Part shown: positions 33,728-44,655 of the stretch, piece after piece
Numbering within the stretch: position 1 is the stretch's first letter
Layout: every line of letters starts with the position of its first letter
DNA from: Acidilobus sp. 7A
Lineage (GTDB): Archaea > Thermoproteota > Thermoprotei_A > Sulfolobales > Acidilobaceae
DNA length: 64,000 nucleotides
Assembly (NCBI RefSeq): GCF_003431325.1
Contig: NZ_CP010515.1
Span: 1,364,001 to 1,428,000 of the forward strand
Direction: 5' to 3'
The notes under the pieces: model-generated
Databases searched by the model: none
The model's input: only the letters and a program-made list of their open reading frames with translations
What the model was told of the DNA's origin: nothing
Program-made: the position numbers and the translations under genes

Positions 33728-36394
33728 ATGTCGTTTAGACAATCCGAGGAGCAGGAGAGGTACGTCATAAGCGGGATAAAGTTCAGCCTGCTTAGTCCGC
33801 GCGAGATAAGGGAGATGGCCAAGGTAACAGTGATAAGGCCAGAGATATATGAGGTCGACGGCTCCCCAGTGATGGGCGGCCTCAGGGATCCTCACTTCGG
33901 CGCCATAGAGCCCGGCGAGAGGTGCCCCGTGTGCGGCAACACGAGACAGGACTGCCCGGGCCACTTCGGCAAGATAGACCTCGCCAGGCCCGTCGTGCTG
34001 CCGCACCTTGGTGATAAGATCTACCAGCTCCTTCAGGCCACGTGCAGGAGCTGCGGCAGAATACTCATACCACCGCAGAGAGCAGCCTACATGCTGAGCG
34101 TCTACAGGAGGCTTAAGGATAAGTGGCCAGTGCTGGCTGAGGTCTTCATAGACGAAGTCATAAAGGAGGCTTCGTCAGTCTCGGAGTGCCCGCACTGCGG
34201 TGCTAAGCAATATAAGATCAAGTTTGTTAAGCCGTACAACTTCTACGAGGTCAGACCCGAGGGCGAGGTAAGACTGACACCAAGTGACGTTAGGGAGAGA
34301 CTAGAGAAGATACCACATGACGACGTTGAGCTCCTGGGTTGGGACCCTGAGTCAGCAAGGCCAGAGTGGGCAGTGCTCACGGTGCTGCCGGTGCCACCGC
34401 TTGCGGTCAGGCCCTCAATAACTATGGAGAGTGGCTCAAGGGCTGAGGACGACCTAACGCATGCCCTGGCTGAAATAGTCAGGCAGAACGAGAGGCTCAA
34501 GAACTTTATCTCCTCAAGCGCGCCTGAGTCCATGATTGAGGAGGCCTGGCAGGCCCTGCAAAATGTAATAGCCGCTTATATAGACAACGAGCTGCCCAAC
34601 ATCTACCAGCTGTCTCACAGGGGCAGGAAACAGCTGAAGACGTTGGCCCAGAGGCTCAAGGGCAAGGAGGGTAGGCTCAGGGGGAACCTCAACGGCAAGA
34701 GGGTTAACTTCTCATCAAGAACCGTCATATCACCTGACCCGCTCATCAGCATAGACGAGGTTGGAGTGCCTATAGAGGTAGCCAAGATACTCACAGTACC
34801 CATGGTAGTCACTAGGTTCAACATAGAGGAGGCCAGGAGGTACGTCCTCAACGGACCCAACAACTGGCCTGGGGCTACCATAGTTTACAAGAAGAGGGAG
34901 GGCATGAAGCTTGACCTGAGGTACCAGCGCAACCTCAGGCAGCTGGCCGAGAGCCTCGAGGTTGGCGACATAGTTGAGAGGCATTTAGTCGACGGTGATA
35001 TTGTGCTCTTCAACAGGCAGCCGAGCCTGCACAGGATGTCAATAATGGGTCACAAGGTAAGGGTGATGCCTGGCAGGACCTTCAGGCTCAACCTGCTTGT
35101 ATGTGCGCCTTATAATGCTGACTTCGACGGCGACGAGATGAACCTTCACGTGCCAAGACTTGAGGAGGCACGTGCAGAGGCGCTAAACCTGTTGCTCGTT
35201 GAGAACCACATACTGACGCCGAGGTACGGAGGACCAATTATAGGCGGCAGGCAGGACTACATAAGTGGCTCCTATCTGCTGACCGTTAAGACTACCCTGC
35301 TGGACAGGGAGACAGTTAATAAGCTGCTCGCCGCCGCAGGCTACACCAGGGAGCTGCCAGAGCCTGCTATACTGAGACCGCGGCCGCTGTGGACAGGGAA
35401 GCAGCTAGTAAGTCTCTTTATGCCATCGGACTTCAACTTCAGGGGAAGGGCTAAGATAAATGCAGGGGACCTGAAGTGCGACAGAGATGACTGCTTCTAC
35501 GACTCGTATATAGTGATCAGAGGCGGCAGGCTCCTAGAGGGAGTTTTAGATAAGAACGCCATAGGGGCCGAGCAGCCGGAGAGCGTGCTTCACTACATAG
35601 CGCTGGAGTACGGCAACGCCGCAGCGAGGGAGCTGCTGGACACCGCGTACAGGATGTTCATAAGGATGCTCGAGCTCAGGGGCTTCACAATCTCCACGAG
35701 TGACATAGAGATACCGGAGGAGGCCAAGGAGAGGATAGAGAAGATGACTGAGGAGGCTAAGGCCGACGTCATGAGGCTTATAGAGCAATATAGGAACGGC
35801 ACGCTTGAGATAATACCTGGCAGGACCCTGGAGGAGAGCCTTGAGCTGAAGATAATACAGAGGCTGCAGAAGCTGAGGGACGACGCCGGTAAGGTGGCCA
35901 TAAGCTACATGAACCCATTCAACAATGCCTTTATAATGGCCAGGACGGGTGCTAGGGGCAGCGACATCAACATAACTCAGATGGCTGCAATGCTTGGGCA
36001 GCAGACGGTGAGAGGTAGAAGGATAGTGAGGGGCTTTAGGACGCGCACGCTGGCGCACTTTAAGCCAGGCGATCTCTCGCCTGAGGCGCGCGGCTTTGTC
36101 GTGGGTAATTTCATGGATGGGCTGAGGCCTCACGAGGTCTTCTTCCACGCTGCAGGCGGTAGGGAAGGCCTGGTCGACACGGCGCTGAAGACCTCACAGA
36201 GCGGCTACATGCAGAGGAGGCTCATAAATGCTCTCCAGGACCTCTACGTTGCCTATGACGGCACCGTGAGGGACTCAGAGGGCAGCATCGTTCAATTTAA
36301 GTATGGCGAGGACGGGGTGGACCCGCAGAAGACATATCACGGGAAGGCCGTCAACATTGACAGAATCGTTGAGAGGATCAAGGTGAGGGGGTGA
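33728..36394 (+). CDS. rpoA1: RNA polymerase subunit A'
   Basis: 888-residue N-terminal part of the largest subunit. Clamp zinc site CPVCGNTRQDCPGHFGKI and a second CRSCGR...CPHCGAKQY; active-site loop NADFDGDEMNLHVP holds the three magnesium-binding aspartates (35116-35160); the bridge-helix region ARGSDINITQMAAMLGQQ follows. Divided from A'' at the standard archaeal site. ATG 33728 with GGTGA at exactly six bases (33717-33721), overlapping the rpoB end. Confidence 0.97.
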   Translation: MSFRQSEEQERYVISGIKFSLLSPREIREMAKVTVIRPEIYEVDGSPVMGGLRDPHFGAIEPGERCPVCGNTRQDCPGHFGKIDLARPVVLPHLGDKIYQLLQATCRSCGRILIPPQRAAYMLSVYRRLKDKWPVLAEVFIDEVIKEASSVSECPHCGAKQYKIKFVKPYNFYEVRPEGEVRLTPSDVRERLEKIPHDDVELLGWDPESARPEWAVLTVLPVPPLAVRPSITMESGSRAEDDLTHALAEIVRQNERLKNFISSSAPESMIEEAWQALQNVIAAYIDNELPNIYQLSHRGRKQLKTLAQRLKGKEGRLRGNLNGKRVNFSSRTVISPDPLISIDEVGVPIEVAKILTVPMVVTRFNIEEARRYVLNGPNNWPGATIVYKKREGMKLDLRYQRNLRQLAESLEVGDIVERHLVDGDIVLFNRQPSLHRMSIMGHKVRVMPGRTFRLNLLVCAPYNADFDGDEMNLHVPRLEEARAEALNLLLVENHILTPRYGGPIIGGRQDYISGSYLLTVKTTLLDRETVNKLLAAAGYTRELPEPAILRPRPLWTGKQLVSLFMPSDFNFRGRAKINAGDLKCDRDDCFYDSYIVIRGGRLLEGVLDKNAIGAEQPESVLHYIALEYGNAAARELLDTAYRMFIRMLELRGFTISTSDIEIPEEAKERIEKMTEEAKADVMRLIEQYRNGTLEIIPGRTLEESLELKIIQRLQKLRDDAGKVAISYMNPFNNAFIMARTGARGSDINITQMAAMLGQQTVRGRRIVRGFRTRTLAHFKPGDLSPEARGFVVGNFMDGLRPHEVFFHAAGGREGLVDTALKTSQSGYMQRRLINALQDLYVAYDGTVRDSEGSIVQFKYGEDGVDPQKTYHGKAVNIDRIVERIKVRG

Positions 36395-37714
<1,320 letters not shown>

Positions 37715-37728
37715 AAGAGGGGGGCACC

Positions 37729-38043
37729 GTGTCTGAGGCAGCCTTCGAGAGGGAGCTTAAGTCTGTGGCGAAGAGCGGGAAACTTAGCCTCGGCAGCCGT
37801 AAGGCTGTCAAGCTGCTTCTAAGAAACCAGGTCAAGGGCATAATATTAGCAGATAACGTGGAGCCTAAGGTAAGAGGGCTCATAGACTCAACAGCTAAAA
37901 TAAACGGCATACCAGTTTATGTTTACAAGGGCACCTCAGCGGACCTCGGCTCACTGTTAGGAAAGCCATTTAAGGTCTCAATTATAGCTGTGCTGGACCC
38001 TGGCGACTCACGGATACTTGAAGTTATGGAGAGCGCTAAGTAG
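37729..38043 (+). CDS. rpl30e: Ribosomal protein L30e
   Basis: 104 residues of the L7Ae/L30e fold: AFERELKSVAKSGKLSLGSRK, IILADNVEP and YVYKGTSADLGSLLGKPF. Kink-turn RNA-binding protein of the large subunit. GTG start at 37729 behind a G-rich run. Placed between rpoA2 and nusA as in most Archaea. Confidence 0.95.
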   Translation: MSEAAFERELKSVAKSGKLSLGSRKAVKLLLRNQVKGIILADNVEPKVRGLIDSTAKINGIPVYVYKGTSADLGSLLGKPFKVSIIAVLDPGDSRILEVMESAK

Positions 38044-38050
38044 GGGGGTC

Positions 38051-38503
38051 ATGGTGGCTCAGGCTGATAATGGTAAGGGGGACAGAATAAGTTTAGAGGA
38101 GCTTCGCTTTATCTCGCTCTTCCAAGATATAACAGGTGCCATGGTTTATAGGGCGATAGAGGATGCAGAGAGCAACAGGCTCTTTTACCTTGTTGACAAG
38201 AATGACCTGGGCAAGGCAATAGGTAAGGACGGCAGGAACGTGAAGACCCTCTCGAAAATATTGAACAAGAACGTTGAGGTAATAGGGTATGCGCCTGACC
38301 TAGAGTCAATGGTAAGGAACCTCTTCCCAGGGATCTCGGTCCTTAAGGTAGATGTCGTTGACAAGGGTGACGGCAAGGTTATCTATGTCAAGGTGAAGGA
38401 CGACGAGAAGGGCAAGGCAATAGGTAAGGACGGCAGGAACGTGAAGAGGGCCAGAGTGGTACTTCTAAAGCTGTTTAACGTAGACAAGGTAGTCATAAGG
38501 TGA
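38051..38503 (+). CDS. nusA: Archaeal NusA-like transcription factor
   Basis: 150 residues made of two KH domains, without the N-terminal polymerase-binding and S1 domains of bacterial NusA. Two KH loops are nearly identical: KNDLGKAIGKDGRNVKTL and DDEKGKAIGKDGRNVKRA, both with the GxxG turn. The frame opens earlier at 38018, inside rpl30e, but ATG 38051 right after a G-rich site fits the family's length. RNA-binding, probably in elongation or termination. Confidence 0.93.
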   Translation: MVAQADNGKGDRISLEELRFISLFQDITGAMVYRAIEDAESNRLFYLVDKNDLGKAIGKDGRNVKTLSKILNKNVEVIGYAPDLESMVRNLFPGISVLKVDVVDKGDGKVIYVKVKDDEKGKAIGKDGRNVKRARVVLLKLFNVDKVVIR

Positions 38504-38510
38504 GAGTAGA

Positions 38511-38520
38511 GGTTTTAAAT
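38511..38520 (+). promoter_or_regulatory. TATA box of rps12
   Basis: GGTTTTAAAT just after nusA lies about 38 bases before the rps12 ATG, implying that rps12 can be transcribed apart from the polymerase operon. Confidence 0.55.
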
Positions 38521-38552
38521 GCGCACTAGGCGCTGAGTGAGGGGATTAAGCG

Positions 38553-38990
38553 ATGCCCGAGGGGCCGAACGGTCTCTTCGCCGCCCGCAAGCTGAGGAAG
38601 AGCAGGCTGAGGTTCAAGTGGGCCAAGAGGGAGTTCAAGATAAGGATGCTGAAGCTTAAGGAGAAGTACGACCCGCTCGAAGGTGCTCCCATGGCGCGCG
38701 GCATAGTCCTGGAGAAGGTAGGCATACCATCAAGGCAGCCCAACGCAGCCCTGAGAAAGTGCGTCAGGGTGCAACTGGTTAGGAACAAGAAGGTTGTTAC
38801 GGCATTCGTTCCTAAGGACGGTGGCATACTTTACATAGACGAGCATGACGAGGTTATAATAGAGGGTATAGGAGGTCCTAAGGGAAGAGCCATGGGTGAT
38901 ATCCCTGGGGTCAAGTACAAGGTAATAGCTGTTAACGGCGTCTCGCTGGACGCCCTGTGGAAGGGCAAGAAGCAGAAGGTGAAGAGGTAA
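38553..38990 (+). CDS. rps12: Ribosomal protein S12 (uS12)
   Basis: 145 residues; decoding-centre protein. Conserved loop [31 protein letters not shown] and [18 protein letters not shown] match archaeal and eukaryotic S23/uS12. ATG at 38553. Expected partner rps7 is displaced by a minus-strand gene. Confidence 0.96.
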   Translation: MPEGPNGLFAARKLRKSRLRFKWAKREFKIRMLKLKEKYDPLEGAPMARGIVLEKVGIPSRQPNAALRKCVRVQLVRNKKVVTAFVPKDGGILYIDEHDEVIIEGIGGPKGRAMGDIPGVKYKVIAVNGVSLDALWKGKKQKVKR

Positions 38991-39009
38991 ACTTTTAATA
39001 ATCCTTCTC

Positions 39010-39492
39010 TTAAGGCTGTCCTTCCTCCCCTTCCCCCTCGCCGCCCTCGCGGCTCTCCATCTCGACGAGCTTCTTGTTGACATAGATAGGCTTATCACTT
39101 ATCAGGGCCAGATAAATGGCATGGCTTGGTATCATCTTGACGCTTATGCTGATGCCTCCATCTTCGAACTCGACAGTAGCCGTGTAGACGCCAGTCTCCA
39201 TTTCGACCTCATCTATGACGACCCTCTTTAGGGTCCTCCTGAGGCTCTCCTTGAAGTCCTCGTGTGAGGAGAGGAACGTGTAGATGCTCTGCCTCCTTGG
39301 CGGCAGCTCGCCCTCATTAAGTATCTTTATGGCCTCAGCGACGTCAACTGGTATGTTAACCATTGTGAACTCCTCGCCGTCCTCAAGAAGGAGCGAGATG
39401 CCCACTATGTAAGCCCCAGCGCCGCTTACGTCCTGGACGAGCTTATAGAACGGCTGTACGTACTTCACTCTCAGCAGCTCATTCTCTGACAA
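39010..39492 (-). CDS. Bifunctional nuclease domain protein (DUF151)
   Basis: 160 residues of the DUF151 fold: ISLLLEDGEEFTMVNIPVDVAEAI, LKRVVIDEVEMETGVYTATVEFEDGG and the family's C-terminal SHAIYLALISDKPIYVNKKL. Some plant and bacterial relatives have reported DNase/RNase activity. The tail EMESREGGEGEGEEGQP is acidic. The frame continues to 39540, but that overlaps a TATA-like TCTTAAATG at 39526-39538, so I start at TTG 39492; GTG near 39465 is an alternative. It lies on the opposite strand between rps12 and rps7 and shares a divergent promoter with rps7. Confidence 0.8.
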   Translation of the reverse strand: MSENELLRVKYVQPFYKLVQDVSGAGAYIVGISLLLEDGEEFTMVNIPVDVAEAIKILNEGELPPRRQSIYTFLSSHEDFKESLRRTLKRVVIDEVEMETGVYTATVEFEDGGISISVKMIPSHAIYLALISDKPIYVNKKLVEMESREGGEGEGEEGQP

Positions 39493-39525
39493 GCCTTTGG
39501 CGCCCCGTAACTTCTGTAAAACCAA

Positions 39526-39589
39526 GACTCTTAAATGCAACTTGCAGCACTAGCTAAAGGTCATGGATGCCGAAGTTCGCTTAAAAACC
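39526..39589. promoter_or_regulatory. Divergent promoter, DUF151 gene / rps7
   Basis: A minus-strand TATA (GCATTTAAGAGTC, 39526-39538) and a plus-strand TATA (CGCTTAAAAACC, 39578-39589) are back to back. The latter is about 35 bases before the rps7 ATG, leaving a ten-base leader with GGGGGTGC. Confidence 0.6.
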
Positions 39590-39618
39590 GCCTGAGTAAT
39601 GCTTCAGGGGGTGCATAC

Positions 39619-40230
39619 ATGGCTGAGCAGGTGAAGCTGCCAGACCTCTCAGAGGTTGGGAACATCAGCGGCCTCAGGCTGTTCGACAGGTGGAGCTGGA
39701 GGGACGTCGAGGTTAGGGACCCGAGCCTGAAGAAGTATATAAGCCTAAGACCAGTGGTGTTGCCTCACACAGGGGGAAGGCACGAGCACAGGAGGTTTGG
39801 GAAGGCCGAGGTTCCTATAGTGGAGAGGCTTATGAACAGGCTTATGCAGCCAGGCAGGAACGGCGGCAGGAAGGCCCTCGCATATAACATAGTTAAGGCG
39901 GCCTTCGAGATAATAAACCTAGAGACTGGTGAAAACCCACTGCAGGTACTTGTCCGGGCTATAGAGAACGCCGCCCCGAGGGAGGAGACCACCAGGATCA
40001 TGTACGGTGGCATAATTTACAGGGTCTCCGTGGACGTCTCGGCTCAGAGGAGGGTTGACCTGGCCCTGAGGTTTATAGCTGAGGGCGCAAGGCTATGCGC
40101 CTTCGGCTCCTCTAAGAGCATTGAGGAGTGCCTGGCGGCCGAGATAATAGCGGCCTCCAAGGGTGACGCGTCAAGCTATGCTATAAAACAGAAGGAGGAG
40201 ATAGAGAGGATAGCCCTCAGCTCAAGATAA
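39619..40230 (+). CDS. rps7: Ribosomal protein S7 (uS7)
   Basis: 203 residues; 16S rRNA assembly protein. [43 protein letters not shown] and [16 protein letters not shown] are typical of archaeal S7. The frame extends upstream to 39535, but ATG 39619, just after GGGGGTGCATAC and behind the TATA box, is the start. Confidence 0.96.
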   Translation: MAEQVKLPDLSEVGNISGLRLFDRWSWRDVEVRDPSLKKYISLRPVVLPHTGGRHEHRRFGKAEVPIVERLMNRLMQPGRNGGRKALAYNIVKAAFEIINLETGENPLQVLVRAIENAAPREETTRIMYGGIIYRVSVDVSAQRRVDLALRFIAEGARLCAFGSSKSIEECLAAEIIAASKGDASSYAIKQKEEIERIALSSR

Positions 40231-40266
40231 ACAGCTCCTTGGTGCACGTGGAGACCTTCAGCTGTA

Positions 40267-40275
40267 TTTTTAAAT
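40267..40275 (+). promoter_or_regulatory. TATA box of the EF-1A gene
   Basis: TTTTTAAAT lies about 50 bases before the ATG at 40322, giving a leader of about 25 bases that includes GGTGA at 40311-40315. Confidence 0.6.
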
Positions 40276-40321
40276 CCCGCTCACTTCACTAGCTGTGGGC
40301 TGTATGAAGAGGTGAAACGTA

Positions 40322-41632
40322 ATGCCCGAGAAGCCACACCTTAACCTGGTAGTGATAGGGCATATAGACCATGGCAAGAGCACGCTCACAGGCAGCCTGC
40401 TTTACAGGCTGGGGGCGATTGACCCTAAGGTAATGCAGGAGCTTGAGGAGCAGGCCAAGCAGGCTGGCAAGGAGTCCTTTAAGTTCGCCTGGCTCCTCGA
40501 CAAGATGAAGGAGGAGAGGGAGAGGGGTATAACTATAGATATCTCTTTCATGAAGTTCGAGACCAAGAAGTACTACTTCACTATAATAGACGCGCCAGGC
40601 CACAGGGACTTCGTTAAGAACATGATAACCGGCGCCAGCCAGGCTGACGCGGCCCTGCTGGTGGTCTCCTCCAGGAAGGGAGAGTTCGAGGCCGGCATGA
40701 GCGCTGAGGGCCAGACCAGGGAGCACGCCATACTGGCCAGGACTCTGGGCATCGAGCAGCTCATAGTGGCCGTGAACAAGATGGACGCTCCCGACGTGAA
40801 CTACAGCCAGCAGAGGTACGATGAGATAACTAATACCATGAAGAAGTTCCTGAAGGGCCTTGGATACAACGTGGACACTATACCGTTCATACCGGTTAGC
40901 GCCTGGACTGGAGAGAACATTTTGGAGAGGAGCCCCAACATGGCTTGGTACAAGGGGCCAACACTCGTGGAGGCCCTCGACAACCTGAAGGTCCCGCCGA
41001 AGCCTGTCGACAAGCCCCTGAGGCTGCCTATACAGAGCGTCCTCAGCATACCTGGAGCTGGCACCGTGGTCACAGGCAGAGTTGAGACGGGTGTGCTGAA
41101 GCCGGGCGACAAAGTGATAGTAATGCCCGCTGGCATAGTAGGCGACGTAAAGAGCATACAGATGCATTATCAGGACCTGCCACAGGCCGAGCCCGGAGAC
41201 AACGTGGGCGTGGCCCTAAGGGGCATTGATAAGAACCAGGTCAAGAGAGGCGATGTAATTGGCAAGACCGACAACCCGCCCACCGTGGCTGAGGAGTTCA
41301 CCGCCAGGGTTGTGGTGGTCTGGCACCCGAGTGCCATAGCTGTTGGCTACACCCCAGTGCTACATGTCCACACGGCCTCCGTTGCTTGCAGGATAACTGA
41401 GATAGTCGCTAAGCTGGATCCCAGGACAGGCAACCCAATAGAGCAGAACCCGCAGTTCATAAAGGCCGGCGACACAGCTATAGTGAAGTTCAAGCCAATA
41501 AAGCCGCTGGTCATCGAGAAGTTCAGCGACTTCCCACAGCTTGGCCGCTTTGCCATGAGGGACATGGGCAGGACCATCGGAATAGGCGTAGTGACTGACG
41601 TGAAGCCGGCTAAGGTGGAGACCAAGAAGTGA
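40322..41632 (+). CDS. tuf: Elongation factor 1-alpha (aEF1A)
   Basis: GTPase that delivers aminoacyl-tRNA. 436 residues, full length. G1 [11 protein letters not shown]2 [13 protein letters not shown]3 [13 protein letters not shown]4 VNKMDAPD, G5 near VSAWTGEN, then the two beta-barrel domains with [19 protein letters not shown] at 40322 with GGTGA exactly six bases before. Followed by rps10 13 bases downstream, the common archaeal pair. Confidence 0.98.
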   Translation: MPEKPHLNLVVIGHIDHGKSTLTGSLLYRLGAIDPKVMQELEEQAKQAGKESFKFAWLLDKMKEERERGITIDISFMKFETKKYYFTIIDAPGHRDFVKNMITGASQADAALLVVSSRKGEFEAGMSAEGQTREHAILARTLGIEQLIVAVNKMDAPDVNYSQQRYDEITNTMKKFLKGLGYNVDTIPFIPVSAWTGENILERSPNMAWYKGPTLVEALDNLKVPPKPVDKPLRLPIQSVLSIPGAGTVVTGRVETGVLKPGDKVIVMPAGIVGDVKSIQMHYQDLPQAEPGDNVGVALRGIDKNQVKRGDVIGKTDNPPTVAEEFTARVVVVWHPSAIAVGYTPVLHVHTASVACRITEIVAKLDPRTGNPIEQNPQFIKAGDTAIVKFKPIKPLVIEKFSDFPQLGRFAMRDMGRTIGIGVVTDVKPAKVETKK

Positions 41633-41645
41633 AGCGGTGCCAGCC

Positions 41646-41957
41646 ATGGCGTTTAACTTAAGGATATGGCTCTGGAGTACCAACGCCAAGAGCCTAGAGC
41701 AGGTAGTGGCACAGATAAAGGACATAGCTGAGAAGACAGGGGTCCCCATGAGGGGGCCAATACCCCTCCCCACCAAGAGGCTCGAGGTTCCAATATTCAG
41801 GCCCCCCCACGGGGAGGGCAGCAAGCACTGGGAGCACTGGGAGATGAGGATACACAAGAGGCTAATAGACATAGAGGCCGATGAGAGGGTGCTGAAGAGG
41901 CTGATGAGGGTACAGGTTCCAAGCGACGTTTATATCGAGATAAAGTCGGGTAGATAA
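41646..41957 (+). CDS. rps10: Ribosomal protein S10 (uS10)
   Basis: 103 residues; [46 protein letters not shown], and [21 protein letters not shown] are standard archaeal S10. GTG at 41637 is part of the ribosome-binding site GGTGC, so ATG 41646 is the start. Ends 142 bases before tRNA-Ser, an order seen in other Crenarchaeota. Confidence 0.96.
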   Translation: MAFNLRIWLWSTNAKSLEQVVAQIKDIAEKTGVPMRGPIPLPTKRLEVPIFRPPHGEGSKHWEHWEMRIHKRLIDIEADERVLKRLMRVQVPSDVYIEIKSGR

Positions 41958-42099
41958 GTCATAGCTCTTTGCCGAGTTTCTCGAATCGGCTGCAAGCAAG
42001 TGTTTCTTTACTTTGTACGACAGTCATAGCGTAGATTAACCGTCTAGGCCTTCTCACGGGGAAACGGTTTTTAGAGGTGCGCGCGTAAAGATGTATGGC

Positions 42100-42185
42100 G
42101 CCGGGGTGCCCGAGCGGCCCAAGGGGACGGGCTTGAGACCCGTTGCTCCACCAGGGGCGCGTGGGTTCAAATCCCACCCCCGGCG
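42100..42185 (+). tRNA. tRNA-Ser (TGA)
   Basis: Acceptor GCCGGGG with CCCCGGC, discriminator G at 42185, anticodon stem ACGGG/CCCGT with loop CTTGAGA (anticodon TGA), a long class II variable arm, and T arm GTGGG-TTCAAAT-CCCAC. No intron, no encoded CCA. A TATA-like TTTTTAGA lies at 42068-42075. Confidence 0.95.
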
Positions 42186-42293
42186 CTTCGGCGTTCTGCA
42201 GCGCACGCTTTGCCAAGCGCCTCGGCGAGGAAGTAACCATAAACCAGCGGACGTCAGCGACGAGTTCCCCTGAGAGCTTCTTCAGAGGAGTTT

Positions 42294-42334
42294 ACAACTG
42301 AAAGCCTCGCCCTTCAGGGCGAGGAGGAGGTCAG
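42294..42334 (+). repeat. Solo GC-rich palindrome (copy 2 of 5)
   Basis: ACAACTGAAAGCCTCGCCC, loop TTCA, then GGGCGAGGAGGAGGTCAG. Nearly identical, including the ACAACTGAAA flank, to the copy at 46691-46734 on the other strand. It lies in the 203 bases between tRNA-Ser and the DNA ligase gene. Confidence 0.75.
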
Positions 42335-42388
42335 GGCCAAGCCTCCTGCGTTTTAACTCCGCAGGCTCATTATACTAACAGGGGGCCA

Positions 42389-44206
42389 ATGAACGCTGAT
42401 ATGCCATTTGAGGAGGTAGCTAATGCCTTCAGCTCCATGGAGGGCGTAACTTCAAGAATTCAGCTAACCCAGCTGCTTGCAGGCCTCCTTAAGAGGACGC
42501 CGGCCGACGTAATTGATAAAGTTGTTTACATGATACAGGGCAAGCTAGGGCCTGACTGGAAGGGCATACCGGAGCTCGGCGTCGGCGACAAGCTGCTGGT
42601 GCAATCCATGGCTATGGCTTATGGCAAGAGCGAAAGCGATGTTCAGAGGTTGGTCGATAAGCTGGGCGACCCTGGCAAGGTCGCTGAGCAGTTGGCCCAG
42701 ACGGGAGGACACATCAAGAGCAGCCTCCTGGCGTTTATGGGAGGCGCTTCGGAGCAGCTCACAGTGAGCAGGGTCTTCGACTCATTCATGAAGATAGCCT
42801 ATGCCACAGGGGAGAGCAGCAGGGACCTGAAACTTAAGACCCTGGCTGGGCTCCTCAAGGACGCTAAGCCCATAGAGGCCAGGTACATAGTGAGGTTCGT
42901 CGAGGGCAGGCTAAGGCTCGGGATAGGGGATGCTACAATACTTGACGCTCTCTCGGTGGCCTATGGGGGCACGACAGCTGTCAGAGATGTGGTTGAGAGG
43001 GCCTACAACCTGAGGGCGGACCTGGGCGAGATAGCTAGGATAGTCGCCCAGCAGGGCGTTGAGGCTCTCAAGGGTCTCAAGCCTGAGGTGGGGACGCCCA
43101 TAAGGCCGATGCTAGCCGAGAGGGCCAGCGACGCCAAGGAGATACTGGCTAAGGTGGGCGGTAGGGCCTATGTGGAGTATAAATACGATGGTGAGAGGGG
43201 CCAGATACATAAGGACGGCGACAAGGTGAAGATATTCTCAAGGAGAATGGAGGATATAACGTCGATGTACCCTGACGTCGTGGAGGGCGTTAAGGACGCA
43301 ATAAAGGCTGAGAGGGCTATAATCGAGGGCGAGATAGTTGCCATAGATCCTGACACAGGGGAGCTGAGGCCGTTCCAGGAGCTCATGCAGAGGAGGAGGA
43401 AGTACGACATAGACAAGATGATGAAAGAGATACCTACGAGGCTATTCCTCTTTGACATAATGATGAAGGACGACGAGGACCTCACTACCAAACCATTGCC
43501 CTACAGGAGGAAGGTGCTTGAGTCCATAGTGCAACCTAACGAGAGGGTAGTAATGAGCAACTACATAGAGAGCTCCGACCCGGACGAGATAATGAACTTC
43601 TTCCTTCAGGCCATATCAGATGGCGCCGAGGGCGTCATGATAAAGGCTATACATGATGAGAGCACATACAGGGCCGGTGTGAGGGGCTGGCTCTGGGTCA
43701 AGCTTAAGCGTGACTACAGGAGCGAGATGACCGACACCGTCGACCTGGTGGTGGTTGGGGCGTTCTACGGGAAGGGCAAGCGCGGCGGCAAGCTGGGCAC
43801 GCTGTTGCTGGCAGCGTATGACCCTGACAACGACGTCTTTAAGACCGTCTGCAAGGTGGGGACCGGCTTCACAGATGCCGACATTAACGGCATGTACGAT
43901 ATGTTTAAGCCGCACATAATAGATCACAGGCACCCAAGGGTCATCTCATCGATAGAGGCTGACGTGTGGCTTGAGCCAGTGAAGGTGGCTGAGGTTATAG
44001 GCGCCGAGCTCACGTTGTCCCCGGCCCATACGTGCTGCATGGATACCATAAGGAAGGGCGCCGGCATATCGATAAGGTTCCCAAGGTTTATAAGGTGGAG
44101 GGACGATAAAGGACCTGAGGACGCGACTACGGAGCAGGAGCTGCTGGAGATGTATAAGAGGCAGCTGAAGAAAGTTGAGGAGAAGTCCACGGAGTCAGAG
44201 GCGTAA
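42389..44206 (+). CDS. lig: ATP-dependent DNA ligase
   Basis: 605 residues, normal for archaeal replicative ligase. N-terminal DNA-binding domain (about 1-220), then nucleotidyl-transfer motif I EYKYDGERGQIH with the adenylated lysine (near 43180), motif III EGEIVAIDPDTGELRPFQELMQR, motif IV EGVMIKAIHD and motif V GWLWVKLKRDY, followed by the OB-fold. Joins Okazaki fragments. ATG at 42389 behind GGGGGCC; the second ATG five codons in is possible. Its 3' end overlaps rnp4. Confidence 0.96.
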   Translation: MNADMPFEEVANAFSSMEGVTSRIQLTQLLAGLLKRTPADVIDKVVYMIQGKLGPDWKGIPELGVGDKLLVQSMAMAYGKSESDVQRLVDKLGDPGKVAEQLAQTGGHIKSSLLAFMGGASEQLTVSRVFDSFMKIAYATGESSRDLKLKTLAGLLKDAKPIEARYIVRFVEGRLRLGIGDATILDALSVAYGGTTAVRDVVERAYNLRADLGEIARIVAQQGVEALKGLKPEVGTPIRPMLAERASDAKEILAKVGGRAYVEYKYDGERGQIHKDGDKVKIFSRRMEDITSMYPDVVEGVKDAIKAERAIIEGEIVAIDPDTGELRPFQELMQRRRKYDIDKMMKEIPTRLFLFDIMMKDDEDLTTKPLPYRRKVLESIVQPNERVVMSNYIESSDPDEIMNFFLQAISDGAEGVMIKAIHDESTYRAGVRGWLWVKLKRDYRSEMTDTVDLVVVGAFYGKGKRGGKLGTLLLAAYDPDNDVFKTVCKVGTGFTDADINGMYDMFKPHIIDHRHPRVISSIEADVWLEPVKVAEVIGAELTLSPAHTCCMDTIRKGAGISIRFPRFIRWRDDKGPEDATTEQELLEMYKRQLKKVEEKSTESEA

Positions 44207-44549
44207 AAGGGAGGACGAGGACTTAGTAGTAGAAGAAGCCATCAGGCTTTCAAAGATCTCTTTTGACGCAGCGCTTAGAGGCGACTACGCTTACTCCTCG
44301 CACGTAAACAGTGTGATACTCAGGATCTCCCAGGTCACCAGGGTGAGGCTCCCGCTCGACATTAAGAGGTCCTTCTGTAAGGGGTGTGGCGTCACTCTGA
44401 TTCCCGGCGTTACGGCCAGAGTTAGGGTCAGGTCTGAAGGAAAGCGCAAGTATATAGTGAGAAGGTGCCTGGTCTGTGGCTATATACATAGGCTCCCTCT
44501 GGGGCAAACGCCGCAGAGGCAGTCGCAGGGAGCAAGCTCAGGGCTATGA
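44175..44549 (+). CDS. rnp4: RNase P protein component 4 (Rpp21)
   Basis: 124-residue zinc-ribbon subunit of archaeal RNase P. Four zinc cysteines: FCKGCGVTL and RRCLVCGYIH. Upstream helices EAIRLSKISFDAALRGDYAYSS and RVRLPLDIKRS match Rpr2/Rpp21. TTG at 44175 lies inside the ligase gene (32-base overlap), and no other start is available before the conserved helix, so coupling is likely. The C-terminus is a Gln/Ser-rich tail. Confidence 0.9.
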   Translation: MRRSPRSQRRKREDEDLVVEEAIRLSKISFDAALRGDYAYSSHVNSVILRISQVTRVRLPLDIKRSFCKGCGVTLIPGVTARVRVRSEGKRKYIVRRCLVCGYIHRLPLGQTPQRQSQGASSGL

Positions 44550-44655
44550 GGTGCAGGGTTTTTCATTTACCTGCTTTCTAAAGCATGTTAGCAAAAGTCA
44601 CAGAACAGAGTTACTAGCACCATCCTCTTTGCAGCAGGCCTTAGGGCCCAGCCTC

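Noticed and set aside
38211-38450. Nearly identical 20-base words (GGCAAGGCAATAGGTAAGGA) repeated in nusA, suspected as a DNA repeat
   Set aside because: They encode the two equivalent KH GxxG loops; an internal duplication of protein domains explains them.
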